From positions 92,114-156,113 of the forward strand of contig NZ_FOKR01000004.1 of NCBI RefSeq assembly GCF_900112195.1: a stretch of 64,000 nt of DNA, written 5' to 3'. The stretch comes from Butyrivibrio sp. YAB3001. GTDB taxonomy: Bacteria > Bacillota > Clostridia > Lachnospirales > Lachnospiraceae. Below are positions 15,707 to 25,029 of this stretch, one piece after another. Both the position numbers and the translations under genes were made by a program. The notes beneath the pieces were generated by a model. That model saw only the letters and a list, made by a program, of their open reading frames with translations. It had not been told where the DNA came from and made no database searches. Positions within the stretch are counted from its first letter, which is position 1, and each line of letters begins with the position of its first letter.

Positions 15707-15824
15707 AAAAACGAAAGTGAAAATAGCACAACACAACTCTCCAATCTTTATATCGACTCCTCCTATACGGTTTGTTAGTAATATTGCTAAAGACTAAATA
15801 TTCAGACTTTTGTTTTTTATTTTG

Positions 15825-16436
15825 TCACTCCTGCACGTCTCTTTCTCTGGCTCCGTTTACTTCACCTGAAAGGAAATGTCTTCTGCAGACTGAAACATAG
15901 GATTCATTACCTCCCATCATGATCTGCTCGCCGCTTCTTACAATCTTCCCATCATGAACCCTTGCATTAAAGTGAGCTCTCCTTCCGCACCAGCAGACTG
16001 TAGGAACTTCTTCTATATAATTTGCAATTTCCATAAGCCTCTTTGATCCGCTGAAAAGATGGCTGGTAAAATCAGTTCTAAGTCCATAGCATATTACCGG
16101 AAGATCGTATTTATCCACGATCTGAGCCAGCATATCAACCTGATTCTCAGTTAAAAACTGCGCTTCATCAACAATAACACAGTCCAGACTCTTCCATGAA
16201 TCTGATTTTCCTGTAAGCCACTGCTTTTGGTACATTTCCAAAAACTCTTCAACAAATGTGCACTCCGCGCTAAGTCCGATCCTTGACTTTACTATCTTCT
16301 CACCATCACGATTCTCCGTCATTGGCTTTAAAAGGATTGCATTCTGTCCCTTTTCAATATAGTTATAGCGCACCATCAGCGCATTTGCTGTCTTCGAGCT
16401 TCCCATTGCCCCATATCTGAAATATAGTTTTCCCAT
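15825..16436 (-). CDS. tdk: Thymidine kinase
   Basis: This enzyme phosphorylates thymidine with ATP in pyrimidine salvage. The 203-residue type II kinase has its P-loop at the start (MGKLYFRYGAMGSSKT), the Walker B/lasso region VIVDEAQFL (about residue 95), the lid FTSHLFSGSKRL, and zinc-binding cysteines in CWCGRRAHFNAR (about 150) with a further Cys near residue 187 (VSVCRRHF). One normal zinc Cys seems to be replaced or shifted, which sequence alone cannot settle. Length is typical. It is a single gene, upstream of the flagellar block and divergent from hsp20. Confidence 0.95.
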   Translation of the reverse strand: MGKLYFRYGAMGSSKTANALMVRYNYIEKGQNAILLKPMTENRDGEKIVKSRIGLSAECTFVEEFLEMYQKQWLTGKSDSWKSLDCVIVDEAQFLTENQVDMLAQIVDKYDLPVICYGLRTDFTSHLFSGSKRLMEIANYIEEVPTVCWCGRRAHFNARVHDGKIVRSGEQIMMGGNESYVSVCRRHFLSGEVNGARERDVQE

Positions 16437-16678
16437 GATTCCCCCTATGCATATGATTTATTTTTTATTGCAATTCTCATTTTTACGCACAAGTTATATT
16501 GTACCAAGTAAAAATAATTCATTCCATATAAAATTAATCGTTTCTTTTTGTTCAAAATCTTATGCATCAGGTTTATTTAAAATCGAATATACATTTACCC
16601 GACCTGTTACTTTATCTTCATTTATCTTCAATAGCCAATACTTAAGCATAGTTTATATTTTTTTTAGAATTATTAATG

Positions 16679-16707
16679 TTGACTTTTTGTTCCACATGTT
16701 CTATAAC
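16679..16707 (+). promoter_or_regulatory. Sigma-A promoter of hsp20
   Basis: TTGACT (16679-16684), 17 bases, TATAAC (16702-16707). Both hexamers match five of six consensus bases with ideal spacing. The expected start is about 16714, eleven bases before the CIRCE element. Confidence 0.85.
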
Positions 16708-16724
16708 ATACTTGTAACAAGAAA

Positions 16725-16751
16725 TTAGCAGCCAATCACTTAGAGTGCTAA
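16725..16751 (+). promoter_or_regulatory. CIRCE operator (HrcA binding site)
   Basis: TTAGCAGCC, nine bases, GAGTGCTAA. The CIRCE consensus is TTAGCACTC-N9-GAGTGCTAA: the right arm is perfect and the left arm has two changes. Its place just after the predicted start is where HrcA blocks transcription. Confidence 0.9.
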
Positions 16752-16796
16752 TTAAATTTTATACAAGAATTCTATAGAGAAAAGGAGTGACGAATT

Positions 16797-17273
16797 ATGT
16801 TAATGCCTATGCTTTGGAGTAATAATGATATTTTTGACGAGATGGATGACTTATTTGGAAGAGGATTTTTCAATTGGAATGATTCCGATGTCTGCAGAAA
16901 TGGCCATACTGGCAATAACACAGCTTGTGGAACAAACCTGATGAGAACCGATGTAATCGAGAAAGATAATTGCTATCAGCTTGAAGCTGAACTTCCAGGA
17001 TTCAATAAGGAGGACATCAGCATCGACCTTAAGAATGACATTCTTACTATCAGTGCTACTCACAGCGACAACAAAGATGAAAAAGATAACGAAGGCAAGT
17101 ATATCCGCCGTGAAAGACGTTCATCTTCATATCAGAGATCTTTCCACGTTGAAGGTTTAAAGCCTGATGACATTATCGCTCAGTATAGAAACGGAGTTCT
17201 CACAGTAAGCATTCCTAAGAAAGAAGCTCTTCCGGAAAAAGAAGAAGTTACAAGAATTGAAGTAAAAGATTGA
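16797..17273 (+). CDS. Small heat-shock protein, Hsp20/alpha-crystallin family
   Basis: An ATP-independent holdase that binds unfolding proteins. The 158 residues divide into a short N-terminal arm (MLMPMLWSNNDIFDEMDDLF), the alpha-crystallin domain (about 48-145: NLMRTDVIEKDNCYQLEAELPGFNKEDISIDLKNDILTISA ... YRNGVLTVSIPK) and a short tail. The G-V-L-T-V motif near residue 137 is the family hallmark. AAAGGAG lies ten bases before the ATG. The gene stands alone between a sigma-A promoter with CIRCE and a strong terminator, so it is heat-inducible through HrcA in all likelihood. Confidence 0.96.
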   Translation: MLMPMLWSNNDIFDEMDDLFGRGFFNWNDSDVCRNGHTGNNTACGTNLMRTDVIEKDNCYQLEAELPGFNKEDISIDLKNDILTISATHSDNKDEKDNEGKYIRRERRSSSYQRSFHVEGLKPDDIIAQYRNGVLTVSIPKKEALPEKEEVTRIEVKD

Positions 17274-17297
17274 TAATATCGTTTTCATCACCTCTCA

Positions 17298-17326
17298 CCC
17301 CCAGCCCTTATCGGTTGGGGGTTTTT
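17298..17326 (+). terminator. Terminator of hsp20
   Basis: CCCCCAGCC-CTTATC-GGTTGGGGG followed by TTTTT: nine pairs with one G-T pair, 24 nt after the stop. Confidence 0.95.
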
Positions 17327-17662
17327 ACATTATAGTTCATGATATATAGATATATGAAATTACCAATACACATTTTCTGCGGTGTTATGGGAATATCATT
17401 TAAGAACATATTCTTTTTTCCTGACTTTTAGTATATATTATAAGAAGAGATGGCTTGTGCATGCTACTATCAAGCGATTGATGATAACAAATTGCTGTTC
17501 AAACTCAGATTACGCGAATATTTCACATAGAAATATGTCATAATCCGTAAACATAGCTTCCAGAAAGCATATAACATTACTGAAGAAACAGCATATTAGC
17601 ATTTCAACAAAGAAATGTCTGCTTTTTACTTATATACCATTACAACATTTTAGGAGATTTTT
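17327..17662. other. Gene-free stretch between hsp20 and the HicB-like gene
   Basis: No open frame of note. One weak hairpin, GCATTTC-AACAAA-GAAATGT (17599-17618), is followed by CTGCTTTTT and could act as a weak plus-strand terminator or leader structure. AGGAGA just upstream of 17663 is the ribosome binding site of the next gene. No clear promoter was found. Confidence 0.5.
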
Positions 17663-17860
17663 ATGAACGATAAACTTGAATATGAAGGCTATGTTGGAAC
17701 TATTAATTACGATAAGAAATGTGACTATTACACCGGAGAAGTTGAAATCGACGGAACAATCTATACCTATGAAGGCGATACTTTGGACGAGCTGCGCGAA
17801 GATTTCGAAGATATAATCGACTCTATTATTGCTTTTGAGGACATGGATGATGAAGAATAA
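17663..17860 (+). CDS. HicB-like small protein without HicA
   Basis: The 65 residues (MNDKLEYEGYVGTINYDKKCDYYTGEVEIDGTIYTYEGDTLDELREDFEDIIDSII) match the beta-strand-rich N-terminal core of HicB antitoxins, in which a YxGYxG start and a D/E-rich helix are typical. There is no C-terminal DNA-binding domain, and no HicA-like toxin (a roughly 60-residue basic protein) lies on either side. It therefore looks like a solitary HicB-fold protein. The tail is strongly acidic (FEDMDDEE). Its stop lies inside the start of the next gene. Confidence 0.65.
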   Translation: MNDKLEYEGYVGTINYDKKCDYYTGEVEIDGTIYTYEGDTLDELREDFEDIIDSIIAFEDMDDEE

Positions 17861-19262
17861 AAAAAATCCTTCCTCACCTGCAACACCTTACCTTATCATG
17901 CTCGCAAGCTTTATTTTTCGTGCTTTCTATGTATCTATGATCTCAATTTATAAAAATCAGCATGATGGTGGAACTCCGTTCACTGCCGGTCATTTAGGCT
18001 ATATCACCTATTATATTAACAATAATGCTTTCCCAAACTTTGATGTCAGCAAGGTGGATCAGTTCTGGCATCCACCTCTTCACTATTTTTTGACCGCAAA
18101 TTTCTTGAAAGCGGCCTGGTACCTGTTCCCAGCACAAAATGGCAACTATGAAATCGCCCAGGCGCTTCCTTTATTATATGTAACCTTATCTATTTATTTA
18201 ATTCATCGCTCACTAAGGCTTTTATTCCCTGACGATCAGCGTGCTTCGAATATAGCCTTATTATTTGCTGCCTTCCAGCCAAGTTTTCTTTTTCGTTCTG
18301 CAACGATCAACAACGATGCTCTTGCAACTCTCCTGACTATTGCACCATTATATGTTCTTCTTCACTTAATCAAAGCAGATATGGCTGAATATGACTTTTT
18401 TAACCAGAGAGCAATTTTTCTCTCAGAAAACGGGAAGTACGGCTTCCATCTTATAAGCAAACTCCGTATTTCCAAGTTTTTCCACATATTTCTCATGATG
18501 CTTTTTTTCATTCTCGGTATGTGGACAAAAAAGTCTGTTATGCTGATTGCCGTTCCGATTGGTCTTGTATTCTTATATGAAGCTTTTAATGGTCAGAAAA
18601 AAAATCTTATAACAGCTATAGTTTTATTTGTTATTACTTTACCTATCAGTTTGGGCTGGTATATTTGGATGTATCTAAAATGGAATATTCCATTTAATTT
18701 TGTTTGGAATCTGGAAAAACCCGACATGGCAATGGGCTATATTCAAGGACTATCACCCCTTTATCGTATCCTTGATTTTTCCCCTGCTCATTTCAAGTAC
18801 CATTATGTCTTTGCAGGAAGTAATGTAAATGCAATCGACATTAATCCGCTCACGCTTCTTATCAAGACCTCGGCCAACGACCTCTGGATCTGGTCTTATG
18901 TAGACGGTAAAGTAATGAAGTTATCTTACATTATTTTATTATTGCGAATTCTGTTCACTGTTATCTTCGCTGCTTCACTTATTATTCTTATCGCAGACAG
19001 AAGAAATAAACCCATCACTCATATAAAAAATAAACTGGCAATCGTCTCTTTTACGATTACCAGCTTGGTTAGTTTTTATGTTTTTGCTTTTCAGAATCCA
19101 TATATCTGTTCAATGAACTACAGATACATCGAGCCTATAATTCTTTGTGAAGCGATATTTGTTGGATATCTTGCTTCCTTAAACCGCGTGCCACGATGGA
19201 TTCTTTCTTTATTGACTCTGCTTTTGTGTGTAGCCAGTGTAATGAAGATAATGTATTTCTAA
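17847..19262 (+). CDS. Polytopic membrane glycosyltransferase, GT39/ArnT-like
   Basis: A 471-residue membrane protein with about ten to eleven hydrophobic helices. After the first helix comes an acidic/aromatic loop (HDGGTPFTAGHLGYITYY), then DQFWHPPLHYF, like the first extracytoplasmic loop of dolichyl- or undecaprenyl-phosphate-sugar glycosyltransferases; next is FLFRSATINNDALATLL, as in the PMT_2 family. It probably moves a sugar from a lipid carrier to a surface acceptor. The ATG at 17847 is preferred: GAGG stands six bases before it, whereas the longer frame would need a TTG. It overlaps the HicB-like gene by 14 nt, suggesting coupled translation. Confidence 0.75.
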   Translation: MMKNKKNPSSPATPYLIMLASFIFRAFYVSMISIYKNQHDGGTPFTAGHLGYITYYINNNAFPNFDVSKVDQFWHPPLHYFLTANFLKAAWYLFPAQNGNYEIAQALPLLYVTLSIYLIHRSLRLLFPDDQRASNIALLFAAFQPSFLFRSATINNDALATLLTIAPLYVLLHLIKADMAEYDFFNQRAIFLSENGKYGFHLISKLRISKFFHIFLMMLFFILGMWTKKSVMLIAVPIGLVFLYEAFNGQKKNLITAIVLFVITLPISLGWYIWMYLKWNIPFNFVWNLEKPDMAMGYIQGLSPLYRILDFSPAHFKYHYVFAGSNVNAIDINPLTLLIKTSANDLWIWSYVDGKVMKLSYIILLLRILFTVIFAASLIILIADRRNKPITHIKNKLAIVSFTITSLVSFYVFAFQNPYICSMNYRYIEPIILCEAIFVGYLASLNRVPRWILSLLTLLLCVASVMKIMYF

Positions 19263-19307
19263 TGTAACTGTACTTGTGTAGCTTCGTTAGAAAAAGAAAA
19301 ATCGCGT

Positions 19308-19793
19308 TTACTTTCTTATTTTATCAATAGATCCCATAATAACCTGCAGTAAAACCGTTGCCGCATCTTTTCCTGTCTTCATTACTACAGGAATGATCTG
19401 CAGTTCCGTAATATGCTCAACAAAATATATTATAAGATATGCCTCAGCAATTCCGACAATCGCACCTAAGAACCTGTCTATATTCCCAACTATCGGGATG
19501 TTATGCACTCTTCTGAATGCATCCGCCAGGGATGTCATTACTTTGTATATTATAAACGCAACAACAAAATAACCAATCTTAGGCACAACAGATCCAAATT
19601 TTGCAGTGATCAGATTGTGGTAAATGTTTATAATATAGTACACTGCAATGCAGGATGCCAAAACTGCGATAAAACCTGCCATTTCAGCGAAAAGGCCATT
19701 ATTCAGTCCATAAGACATTCTCCATAAGAAAAGGCAAACAACTACTATCGTCATTATTATCTGCGAGATTTCTGCGCTATTTAATCCATTCAA
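19308..19793 (-). CDS. CvpA-like membrane protein
   Basis: A 161-residue protein with four hydrophobic stretches (about 10-26, 34-53, 71-88, 106-125) in the pattern of CvpA/colicin V production proteins, including the loop RVHNIPIVGNIDRFLGAIVGIAEAYLIIYF (N-x-x-D-R-x-x-G-x-x-x-G). CvpA proteins are linked to cell-envelope homeostasis, exact role unknown. It is translated from the same transcript as the DUF5711-like gene (10-nt gap), so the two are likely partners. Confidence 0.75.
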   Translation of the reverse strand: MNGLNSAEISQIIMTIVVVCLFLWRMSYGLNNGLFAEMAGFIAVLASCIAVYYIINIYHNLITAKFGSVVPKIGYFVVAFIIYKVMTSLADAFRRVHNIPIVGNIDRFLGAIVGIAEAYLIIYFVEHITELQIIPVVMKTGKDAATVLLQVIMGSIDKIRK

Positions 19794-19803
19794 AATTTTG
19801 TCC

Positions 19804-21030
19804 TCATTTCAGATTCATAGTTTCGATGTTATTTGACGTTACCAAAGTAAATTTGCTGCGCATGTTAGTTGGTATCATCACTTTCACCGGCTCTGAGAAT
19901 GATCCCATATATTTATCATGTCCCGAGACAGACCTGATAATACATTCATCTTCGTTATAGATTATTATCTGATTGTCATAAAAAACAATATCAGAATATG
20001 CAAGATCAAAATATGTTGTTAAGATCATCTGCCCGTCGGAATTATAAACCTGCAATCTATACTGTCCATCTGAAGTGCTATTGGAGAAAACAAGGCCGAC
20101 GTACTCATCGCTATTAAAGATTGATCTTATTTCTTCATTGCCAATTAAATTCTCAGCCTGGCTTACAGGTTTCTGATCACCCTTATAAAACATGATTCTG
20201 TCATCTGATACTGCAAATGCCGTATTGGAATTTATAAATTTAACATAGGGAACAACAACGCCAGGATAATCATATCCACTGGCATAATTATCAATGGCAT
20301 TTTGTCCAACTGAACCAAAGTTAAAGAAAGCCACACTTGTTTTCAGTGCCCCCTCATCCGGATACAGATAAGATACGCATAAAAGCTCAGCATTCGGCGA
20401 CAAACTAATTGAAATAGGATATCCGCTGTCTTTCATTGTTGTTTTAAAATTGGCTATAACATTGCCTTTTGAATCGTAGATGTAAATCCATGTCACATCA
20501 GTTCCATCCAAAACCGCAGCAACAACGCCCTGACCGGCCACACAGAAATCTCTTATCGGAAGATTAGTATCTATCATCCCCATTGAGCCGCTGGTATTAC
20601 TAACATAGATAATATGTCCATTATAATCACCTATCGCAACCACGGAATTACAAAAATGCGCTATGGGATTCTGCATCTCATATGTCTGATTCCAAACAGG
20701 CTGTCCATTAGATGAAAAGCAGCTCACACCGTCTTTACTGTATTGCACAATATATCCGGATAAATTTATAACCTTGGCATCCATACCATTGGGAATTTTT
20801 GCTTCAATAGAAACTGTTGCTTCAGAAAACTCTTTGTTTCGCCAGCTTGTATAAATTGCTGTAACTAAAAGGGCTACAAAAACAATAATAAAAACGGTAC
20901 TAAAAAAGACTCTTAGCCTGTGGGTTCTTATTTTTTCCTTGTAAGATGTATGCCCTGTCGAAGAAGGACTTATCCCACTGCTTATATTCTGTTTTTTGGC
21001 ATATGAACTAAAATCTTTAACTTCTGCCAA
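19804..21030 (-). CDS. Membrane-anchored beta-propeller-like protein, DUF5711-like
   Basis: A 408-residue protein: a short basic cytoplasmic start (to about 40), one transmembrane helix (VFFSTVFIIVFVALLVTAI, about 40-60), then a long outer domain with repeats of about 40 residues (VQYSKDGVSCFSSNGQPVWNQ..., VTWIYIYDSKGNVIANF..., YRLQVYNSDGQMILTTY...). The recurrent Y-D/N-S-x-G-x-x hairpins fit a beta-propeller. The fold is seen by eye; the function is unknown. It sits directly before the CvpA-like gene. Confidence 0.7.
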   Translation of the reverse strand: MAEVKDFSSYAKKQNISSGISPSSTGHTSYKEKIRTHRLRVFFSTVFIIVFVALLVTAIYTSWRNKEFSEATVSIEAKIPNGMDAKVINLSGYIVQYSKDGVSCFSSNGQPVWNQTYEMQNPIAHFCNSVVAIGDYNGHIIYVSNTSGSMGMIDTNLPIRDFCVAGQGVVAAVLDGTDVTWIYIYDSKGNVIANFKTTMKDSGYPISISLSPNAELLCVSYLYPDEGALKTSVAFFNFGSVGQNAIDNYASGYDYPGVVVPYVKFINSNTAFAVSDDRIMFYKGDQKPVSQAENLIGNEEIRSIFNSDEYVGLVFSNSTSDGQYRLQVYNSDGQMILTTYFDLAYSDIVFYDNQIIIYNEDECIIRSVSGHDKYMGSFSEPVKVMIPTNMRSKFTLVTSNNIETMNLK

Positions 21031-21237
21031 ATTATAACCTCCAATAGCATAAGTACAGCATGCCTGGCAAATGCCAAACGCGCTGTACTGTATGCTTCAT
21101 CAATATATAATATCTTGAATAACTCACTCAAGATATCAACAAACAAGCCAATCATAATCGACTTATGTCGAAGACTATGTTTGAAGTTCCTTACTATTTA
21201 CTATTAATCAGTTCATTCGATTTCTGACCTATTACAA

Positions 21238-22281
21238 TCATTTGAACTGATATACTGTTACGCAGTCATAATCTCTTTCAGGTCCAAATACTGCATCAGG
21301 AAAACCTTCCTGATTAATTGAATTAGGATAATACTGAGTTTCAAGGCAGAAACCATCTCTTGCTTTATATTCAGTATTGTTTTTTCCACAATTACTCTTA
21401 AGGAAGTTTCCAACATATAGCTGAACACCGGGAAGTGTTGTAGAACACTTCAAAGTTATTCCTGTCTTAGGAGACTTTGCAAAAGCAGCCTGTCTAAGCG
21501 TTCCTTCCTCGCCATCAACACAGAAATTGTGATCATATCCGCCAACACACTGGAGCTGTTTGTCATCGACTTCGATATCCTGACCGATTGTCTTTCCCTT
21601 TGTAAAATCAAATACTGTTCCGGCTACATCCTGGAGTTCTCCTGTAGGAATAGCAGCGGAATCAATTACAGGAGTGAACTTTGATGCATTCAGTTCAAGA
21701 GTATGATCCAAAATGCTTCCTGAATCCTGTCCACCAAGGTTAAAATAAACATGGTTTGTCATATTTATAAGAGTCTTGGCATCACTCTTTGCATGGTAAT
21801 GCAGTTCAAGATTGTTATCATCATCAAGTGTGTACTTAAGTGTAAAGACTCTGTTTCCTGAGAATCCTAAATCGCCATCCTTTGATTCCAGAGTAAATTC
21901 CACACTATTTTCACCCTCTTTAGCTTCCCAGATACGCTTATGGAAACCATCATTGAAATCAGTGTGAAGATTATTAGGTCCATCATTTACCGGAAGAGTA
22001 AACTCTTTTCCATCAATTGTATACTTTGCGTTTGCAATTCTGTTTGCGGATGGGCCTACAGTTGAACCAAGGAAGCAGTCATTATCAAAATAGTTCTCTG
22101 CTTCATCGAATCCCAATACCACATCAACCCTTTTACCATCACTGGTTGGGACAAAAATATTTTTTATTGTGCATCCATAGTTGAGAACAACTGCTTCCAT
22201 GCCGCAATTATTGTTCAAATGAAATGCAAAAATAGATTGTCCGTCTTTTGTTTTTCCCAACAATTCTTTTGTCACTGCCAT
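21238..22281 (-). CDS. galM: Galactose mutarotase (aldose 1-epimerase)
   Basis: It interconverts alpha and beta anomers of galactose or glucose. The 347 residues show the family's landmarks: GPSANRIANAKYTIDGKEFTLPVNDGPNNLH, MTNHVYFNLGG (catalytic His), GGYDHNFCVD and a C-terminal FCLETQYYPNSIN containing the catalytic Glu. Length is typical (about 340). TTAGGAGGAT lies just before the start. It is a separate unit, with no other gal genes nearby. Confidence 0.95.
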   Translation of the reverse strand: MAVTKELLGKTKDGQSIFAFHLNNNCGMEAVVLNYGCTIKNIFVPTSDGKRVDVVLGFDEAENYFDNDCFLGSTVGPSANRIANAKYTIDGKEFTLPVNDGPNNLHTDFNDGFHKRIWEAKEGENSVEFTLESKDGDLGFSGNRVFTLKYTLDDDNNLELHYHAKSDAKTLINMTNHVYFNLGGQDSGSILDHTLELNASKFTPVIDSAAIPTGELQDVAGTVFDFTKGKTIGQDIEVDDKQLQCVGGYDHNFCVDGEEGTLRQAAFAKSPKTGITLKCSTTLPGVQLYVGNFLKSNCGKNNTEYKARDGFCLETQYYPNSINQEGFPDAVFGPERDYDCVTVYQFK

Positions 22282-22389
22282 TGCAAAATCCTCCTAATTA
22301 GAATTATGACTAGTTTGTATTATCACCTATAAATCCCCAAAGCAATCAGGCTTGCTACTCATATCCTGTTGCCAATTTGCACTAAAAGA

Positions 22390-22989
22390 TCACAACTCAG
22401 TTCTTCCTTCAAGTGCTCTCAAAAGAGTTACTTCATCAATATATTCCAAATCGCCGCCAACCGGAACTCCACTGGCTATTCGAGTCACTTTGATTCCTGT
22501 CGGTTTAATGAGCTTGCTGATATACATAGCTGTAGTCTCACCCTCAAGACTTGAATTGGTTGCAATTATAACTTCATCAACATCCTCAGTCTGAAGCCGC
22601 GCCATCAATTCAGTAAGTCTTATGTCCCCAGGACCAATGCCAAGCATAGGTGATATTGCACCATGCAGTACATGATAGACTCCTTCAAACTTACCGGTCT
22701 TTTCATATGCTGCCAGATCCCTTGAGTTTTCTACAACCATAATTGTTTTATGGTCCCTATTGTCGTTTCTGCATATTGGACAAATATCATCATCAGTAAG
22801 AGTACAGCATACCTTGCAGTAATGAACATTTTCTCTGGCGTTTGTTATTGATTCCGTAAGCTTATGTACTCTGTCTTTTGGTAAATTTATTATGTAAAAA
22901 GCAAGTCTTTGTGCCGATTTACCGCCAATTCCCGGAAGGGAAGCAAGCTCATCTATCAGTCGGTTAATATGTCCGCTGTAAAGATCCAT
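22390..22989 (-). CDS. recR: Recombination mediator RecR
   Basis: RecR works with RecO in RecF-pathway gap repair, loading RecA. The 199-residue protein has the HhH region (LASLPGIGGKSAQRLAFYI), the Cys4 zinc finger CKVCCTLTDDDICPICRN (about 57-74) and a Toprim domain (MVVENSRDLAAYEKTGKFEGVYHVLHG...). Length is standard. Its start shares one base with the ybaB stop (TAATG), so it is translationally coupled in the operon dnaX-ybaB-recR. Confidence 0.98.
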   Translation of the reverse strand: MDLYSGHINRLIDELASLPGIGGKSAQRLAFYIINLPKDRVHKLTESITNARENVHYCKVCCTLTDDDICPICRNDNRDHKTIMVVENSRDLAAYEKTGKFEGVYHVLHGAISPMLGIGPGDIRLTELMARLQTEDVDEVIIATNSSLEGETTAMYISKLIKPTGIKVTRIASGVPVGGDLEYIDEVTLLRALEGRTEL

Positions 22990-23336
22990 TAGAAAGGAAA
23001 ACCTCCGCCCAAGCCGCCGGTCATTTTATTCATCATTGCTCCACCAGCTTCATCTGCCTGCTTCATTGCTTCGTTTACTGCTGCAAGGATCATATCCTGA
23101 AGCATCTCAACATCATCAGGATCAACTGCTTCAGGTGATATTGTTATAGCTTTCACTGTCTTGTTTCCGTAAACTGTAACTTCAACAGCTCCGCCACCTG
23201 ACTTTGCAGTAAATTCTTTGGTCTCAAGCTCTTTCTGGCTCTCCTCCATCTGGCGCTGCATTCTCTGCGCCTGTTTCATAAGATTGCTCATGTTTCCTGG
23301 CATTCCGCCTCCTGGAAATCCACCTCTTTTAGCCAT
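22989..23336 (-). CDS. YbaB/EbfC nucleoid-associated protein
   Basis: A 115-residue DNA-binding protein: Gly/Met-rich start (MAKRGGFPGGGMPGNMSNLMKQAQRMQRQMEE), a long helix, then VEVTVYGNKTVKAITISPEAVDPDDVEMLQDMILAAVNEAM, the YbaB core. The Gly-rich tail (KMTGGLGGGFPF) is usual in Firmicutes. It overlaps dnaX and recR by one base each, the conserved arrangement. Confidence 0.96.
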   Translation of the reverse strand: MAKRGGFPGGGMPGNMSNLMKQAQRMQRQMEESQKELETKEFTAKSGGGAVEVTVYGNKTVKAITISPEAVDPDDVEMLQDMILAAVNEAMKQADEAGGAMMNKMTGGLGGGFPF

Positions 23337-24937
23337 TATTCATTCTCCTTTTCTTCATCTTCTGTTACTATATCAAATTTAATAGCCTGCAGGTCTACAT
23401 AATTTTCTTCAAAAACCTGCTTTGGCTCAAGATATCTTGTTTCAAACTCAATGTGCTTGCCTATTGAATTATCAAGAAATTCCTGTAATTCCTCTCTGGA
23501 CTTGTCTTTGGAATACTTCTCAGTAAGCTGCCTGTTATCAAAAACAAACTGAAGCACATCATCGTTACCCAGACTAAGCTTAACCCGTTGCATGTAATTC
23601 TTCATCGGGCTTTCCATTCTCATCAAAAGCTTAGACCAGTCCTTAACTACCCTTTGCAGATCCTCAGGCACTGCTCTGTCCAGCACTTTTTTTACCCTGG
23701 GAGCTGCGGGTGCGCCGCCTTCACCGGAGGCAAAAGAATTTATTGCAAAAGCTCCTGTCTGTACAGCGTTTAACAGCTTTGAATTTTCTTCATCATGCTG
23801 CTCCAAAACCCGAAGTCTGTCCTCAAAAGCCCCTTGCGTAGTCTCCATCTGTGGTTTACATAATTTTATCAGTGCTATCTCTATGAGAATTCTTTTCTGA
23901 GAAGCATATCTTATCTGTGACGACAACTCAGAAAAAATCCGGATAAATCTTAAAATCGTATCAATATCAGCCTCTGCTGCCTGCTCTTTTAGCGAAACCA
24001 GGTTGTCGGAAGAAATATCGATAACATCTTCCATCTGGTCAGAAGCCTGAACCAGCATAAGATTCCTTAAATACCAGACAAAATCATTAACGAACTGAGC
24101 AAGCTCACGTCCCTGAATAACAATATCTGCCAGAATCTTTAGTGCTTCGTTTGCGTCCTGCTTAAACAGTGCAGAAAAAAGTCTGCTGAAAACCTCTGTA
24201 TCAACTGCTCCAAGAACATTTAACACTCTGTCATAGGTAAGCGTTTCGCCATAATTGAATGCAATACACTGATCTAAAAGGCTGAGAGAATCACGCATTG
24301 AACCATCTCCCATTTTAGCGACATACCTAAGTGCTCTTTCTTCAACCTCAATTCCTTCAGCATCTACAACCTCGCGAAGTCTGGACTCGATAGTATCTAT
24401 CGTTATCCTGTGGAAATCATATCGCTGACATCTGGACAAAATCGTAATCGGGAGTTTATGCACTTCTGTAGTAGCAAGAATAAACATAACATATGACGGC
24501 GGTTCTTCCAGCGTTTTAAGCAGTGCATTAAACGCTCCTGTCGAAAGCATGTGAACCTCGTCGATTATATAGACTTTCTTTTTTCCCTTGGTGGGAGAAT
24601 ATGAGACCTCATCAATGATCTCTCTGACATTTTCAACACCATTATTAGATGCAGCGTCGATTTCTATAACATTCATGCTGTTGCCCGCTGCAATTTCTTT
24701 GCACATCTCACACTCACCGCATGGACTGCCGTCCACCGGATGTTCACAATTGATTGCTCTGGCCAAAATCTTCGCAACAGAAGTCTTACCTGTTCCGCGA
24801 GTTCCGCAGAACAGGTAAGCATGTCCAACTCTATCTGATTTGATCTGATTCTTGAGTGTGGTAACAATATGATCCTGGCCTTTGACATCTTCAAAGACCG
24901 GAGGTCTGAACTTACGATAAAGAGCTACATAACTCAT
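23336..24937 (-). CDS. dnaX: DNA polymerase III subunit gamma/tau
   Basis: The clamp-loader ATPase of the replicative polymerase. In its 533 residues the AAA+ part has the P-loop GTRGTGKTS (about 46-54), a zinc site CEHPVDGSPCGECEMC (69-84), Walker B IDEVHMLS and sensor SRCQRYDFHR. Domain III follows (about 240-370). The C-terminal tau part is short and ends in an acidic tail (EDEEKENE). No internal frameshift signal was noted. It heads the dnaX-ybaB-recR operon. Confidence 0.97.
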   Translation of the reverse strand: MSYVALYRKFRPPVFEDVKGQDHIVTTLKNQIKSDRVGHAYLFCGTRGTGKTSVAKILARAINCEHPVDGSPCGECEMCKEIAAGNSMNVIEIDAASNNGVENVREIIDEVSYSPTKGKKKVYIIDEVHMLSTGAFNALLKTLEEPPSYVMFILATTEVHKLPITILSRCQRYDFHRITIDTIESRLREVVDAEGIEVEERALRYVAKMGDGSMRDSLSLLDQCIAFNYGETLTYDRVLNVLGAVDTEVFSRLFSALFKQDANEALKILADIVIQGRELAQFVNDFVWYLRNLMLVQASDQMEDVIDISSDNLVSLKEQAAEADIDTILRFIRIFSELSSQIRYASQKRILIEIALIKLCKPQMETTQGAFEDRLRVLEQHDEENSKLLNAVQTGAFAINSFASGEGGAPAAPRVKKVLDRAVPEDLQRVVKDWSKLLMRMESPMKNYMQRVKLSLGNDDVLQFVFDNRQLTEKYSKDKSREELQEFLDNSIGKHIEFETRYLEPKQVFEENYVDLQAIKFDIVTEDEEKENE

Positions 24938-25029
24938 TCAAAAAATATCTCCACCAAACTAATTCTTTATATATGTACTCCCCAATACACATATAATAAA
25001 ACTTTTATCAAAAATAAAAACTCCAACAT

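Noticed and set aside
15740..15780. GTCGATAT on the minus strand upstream of the EF-hand gene as a sigma-28 -10 element
   Set aside because: No TAAA-like -35 lies 15 bases away; the place holds AACA.
17663..17860. HicAB toxin-antitoxin system
   Set aside because: No HicA-like gene on either side and no DNA-binding domain in the HicB-like protein.
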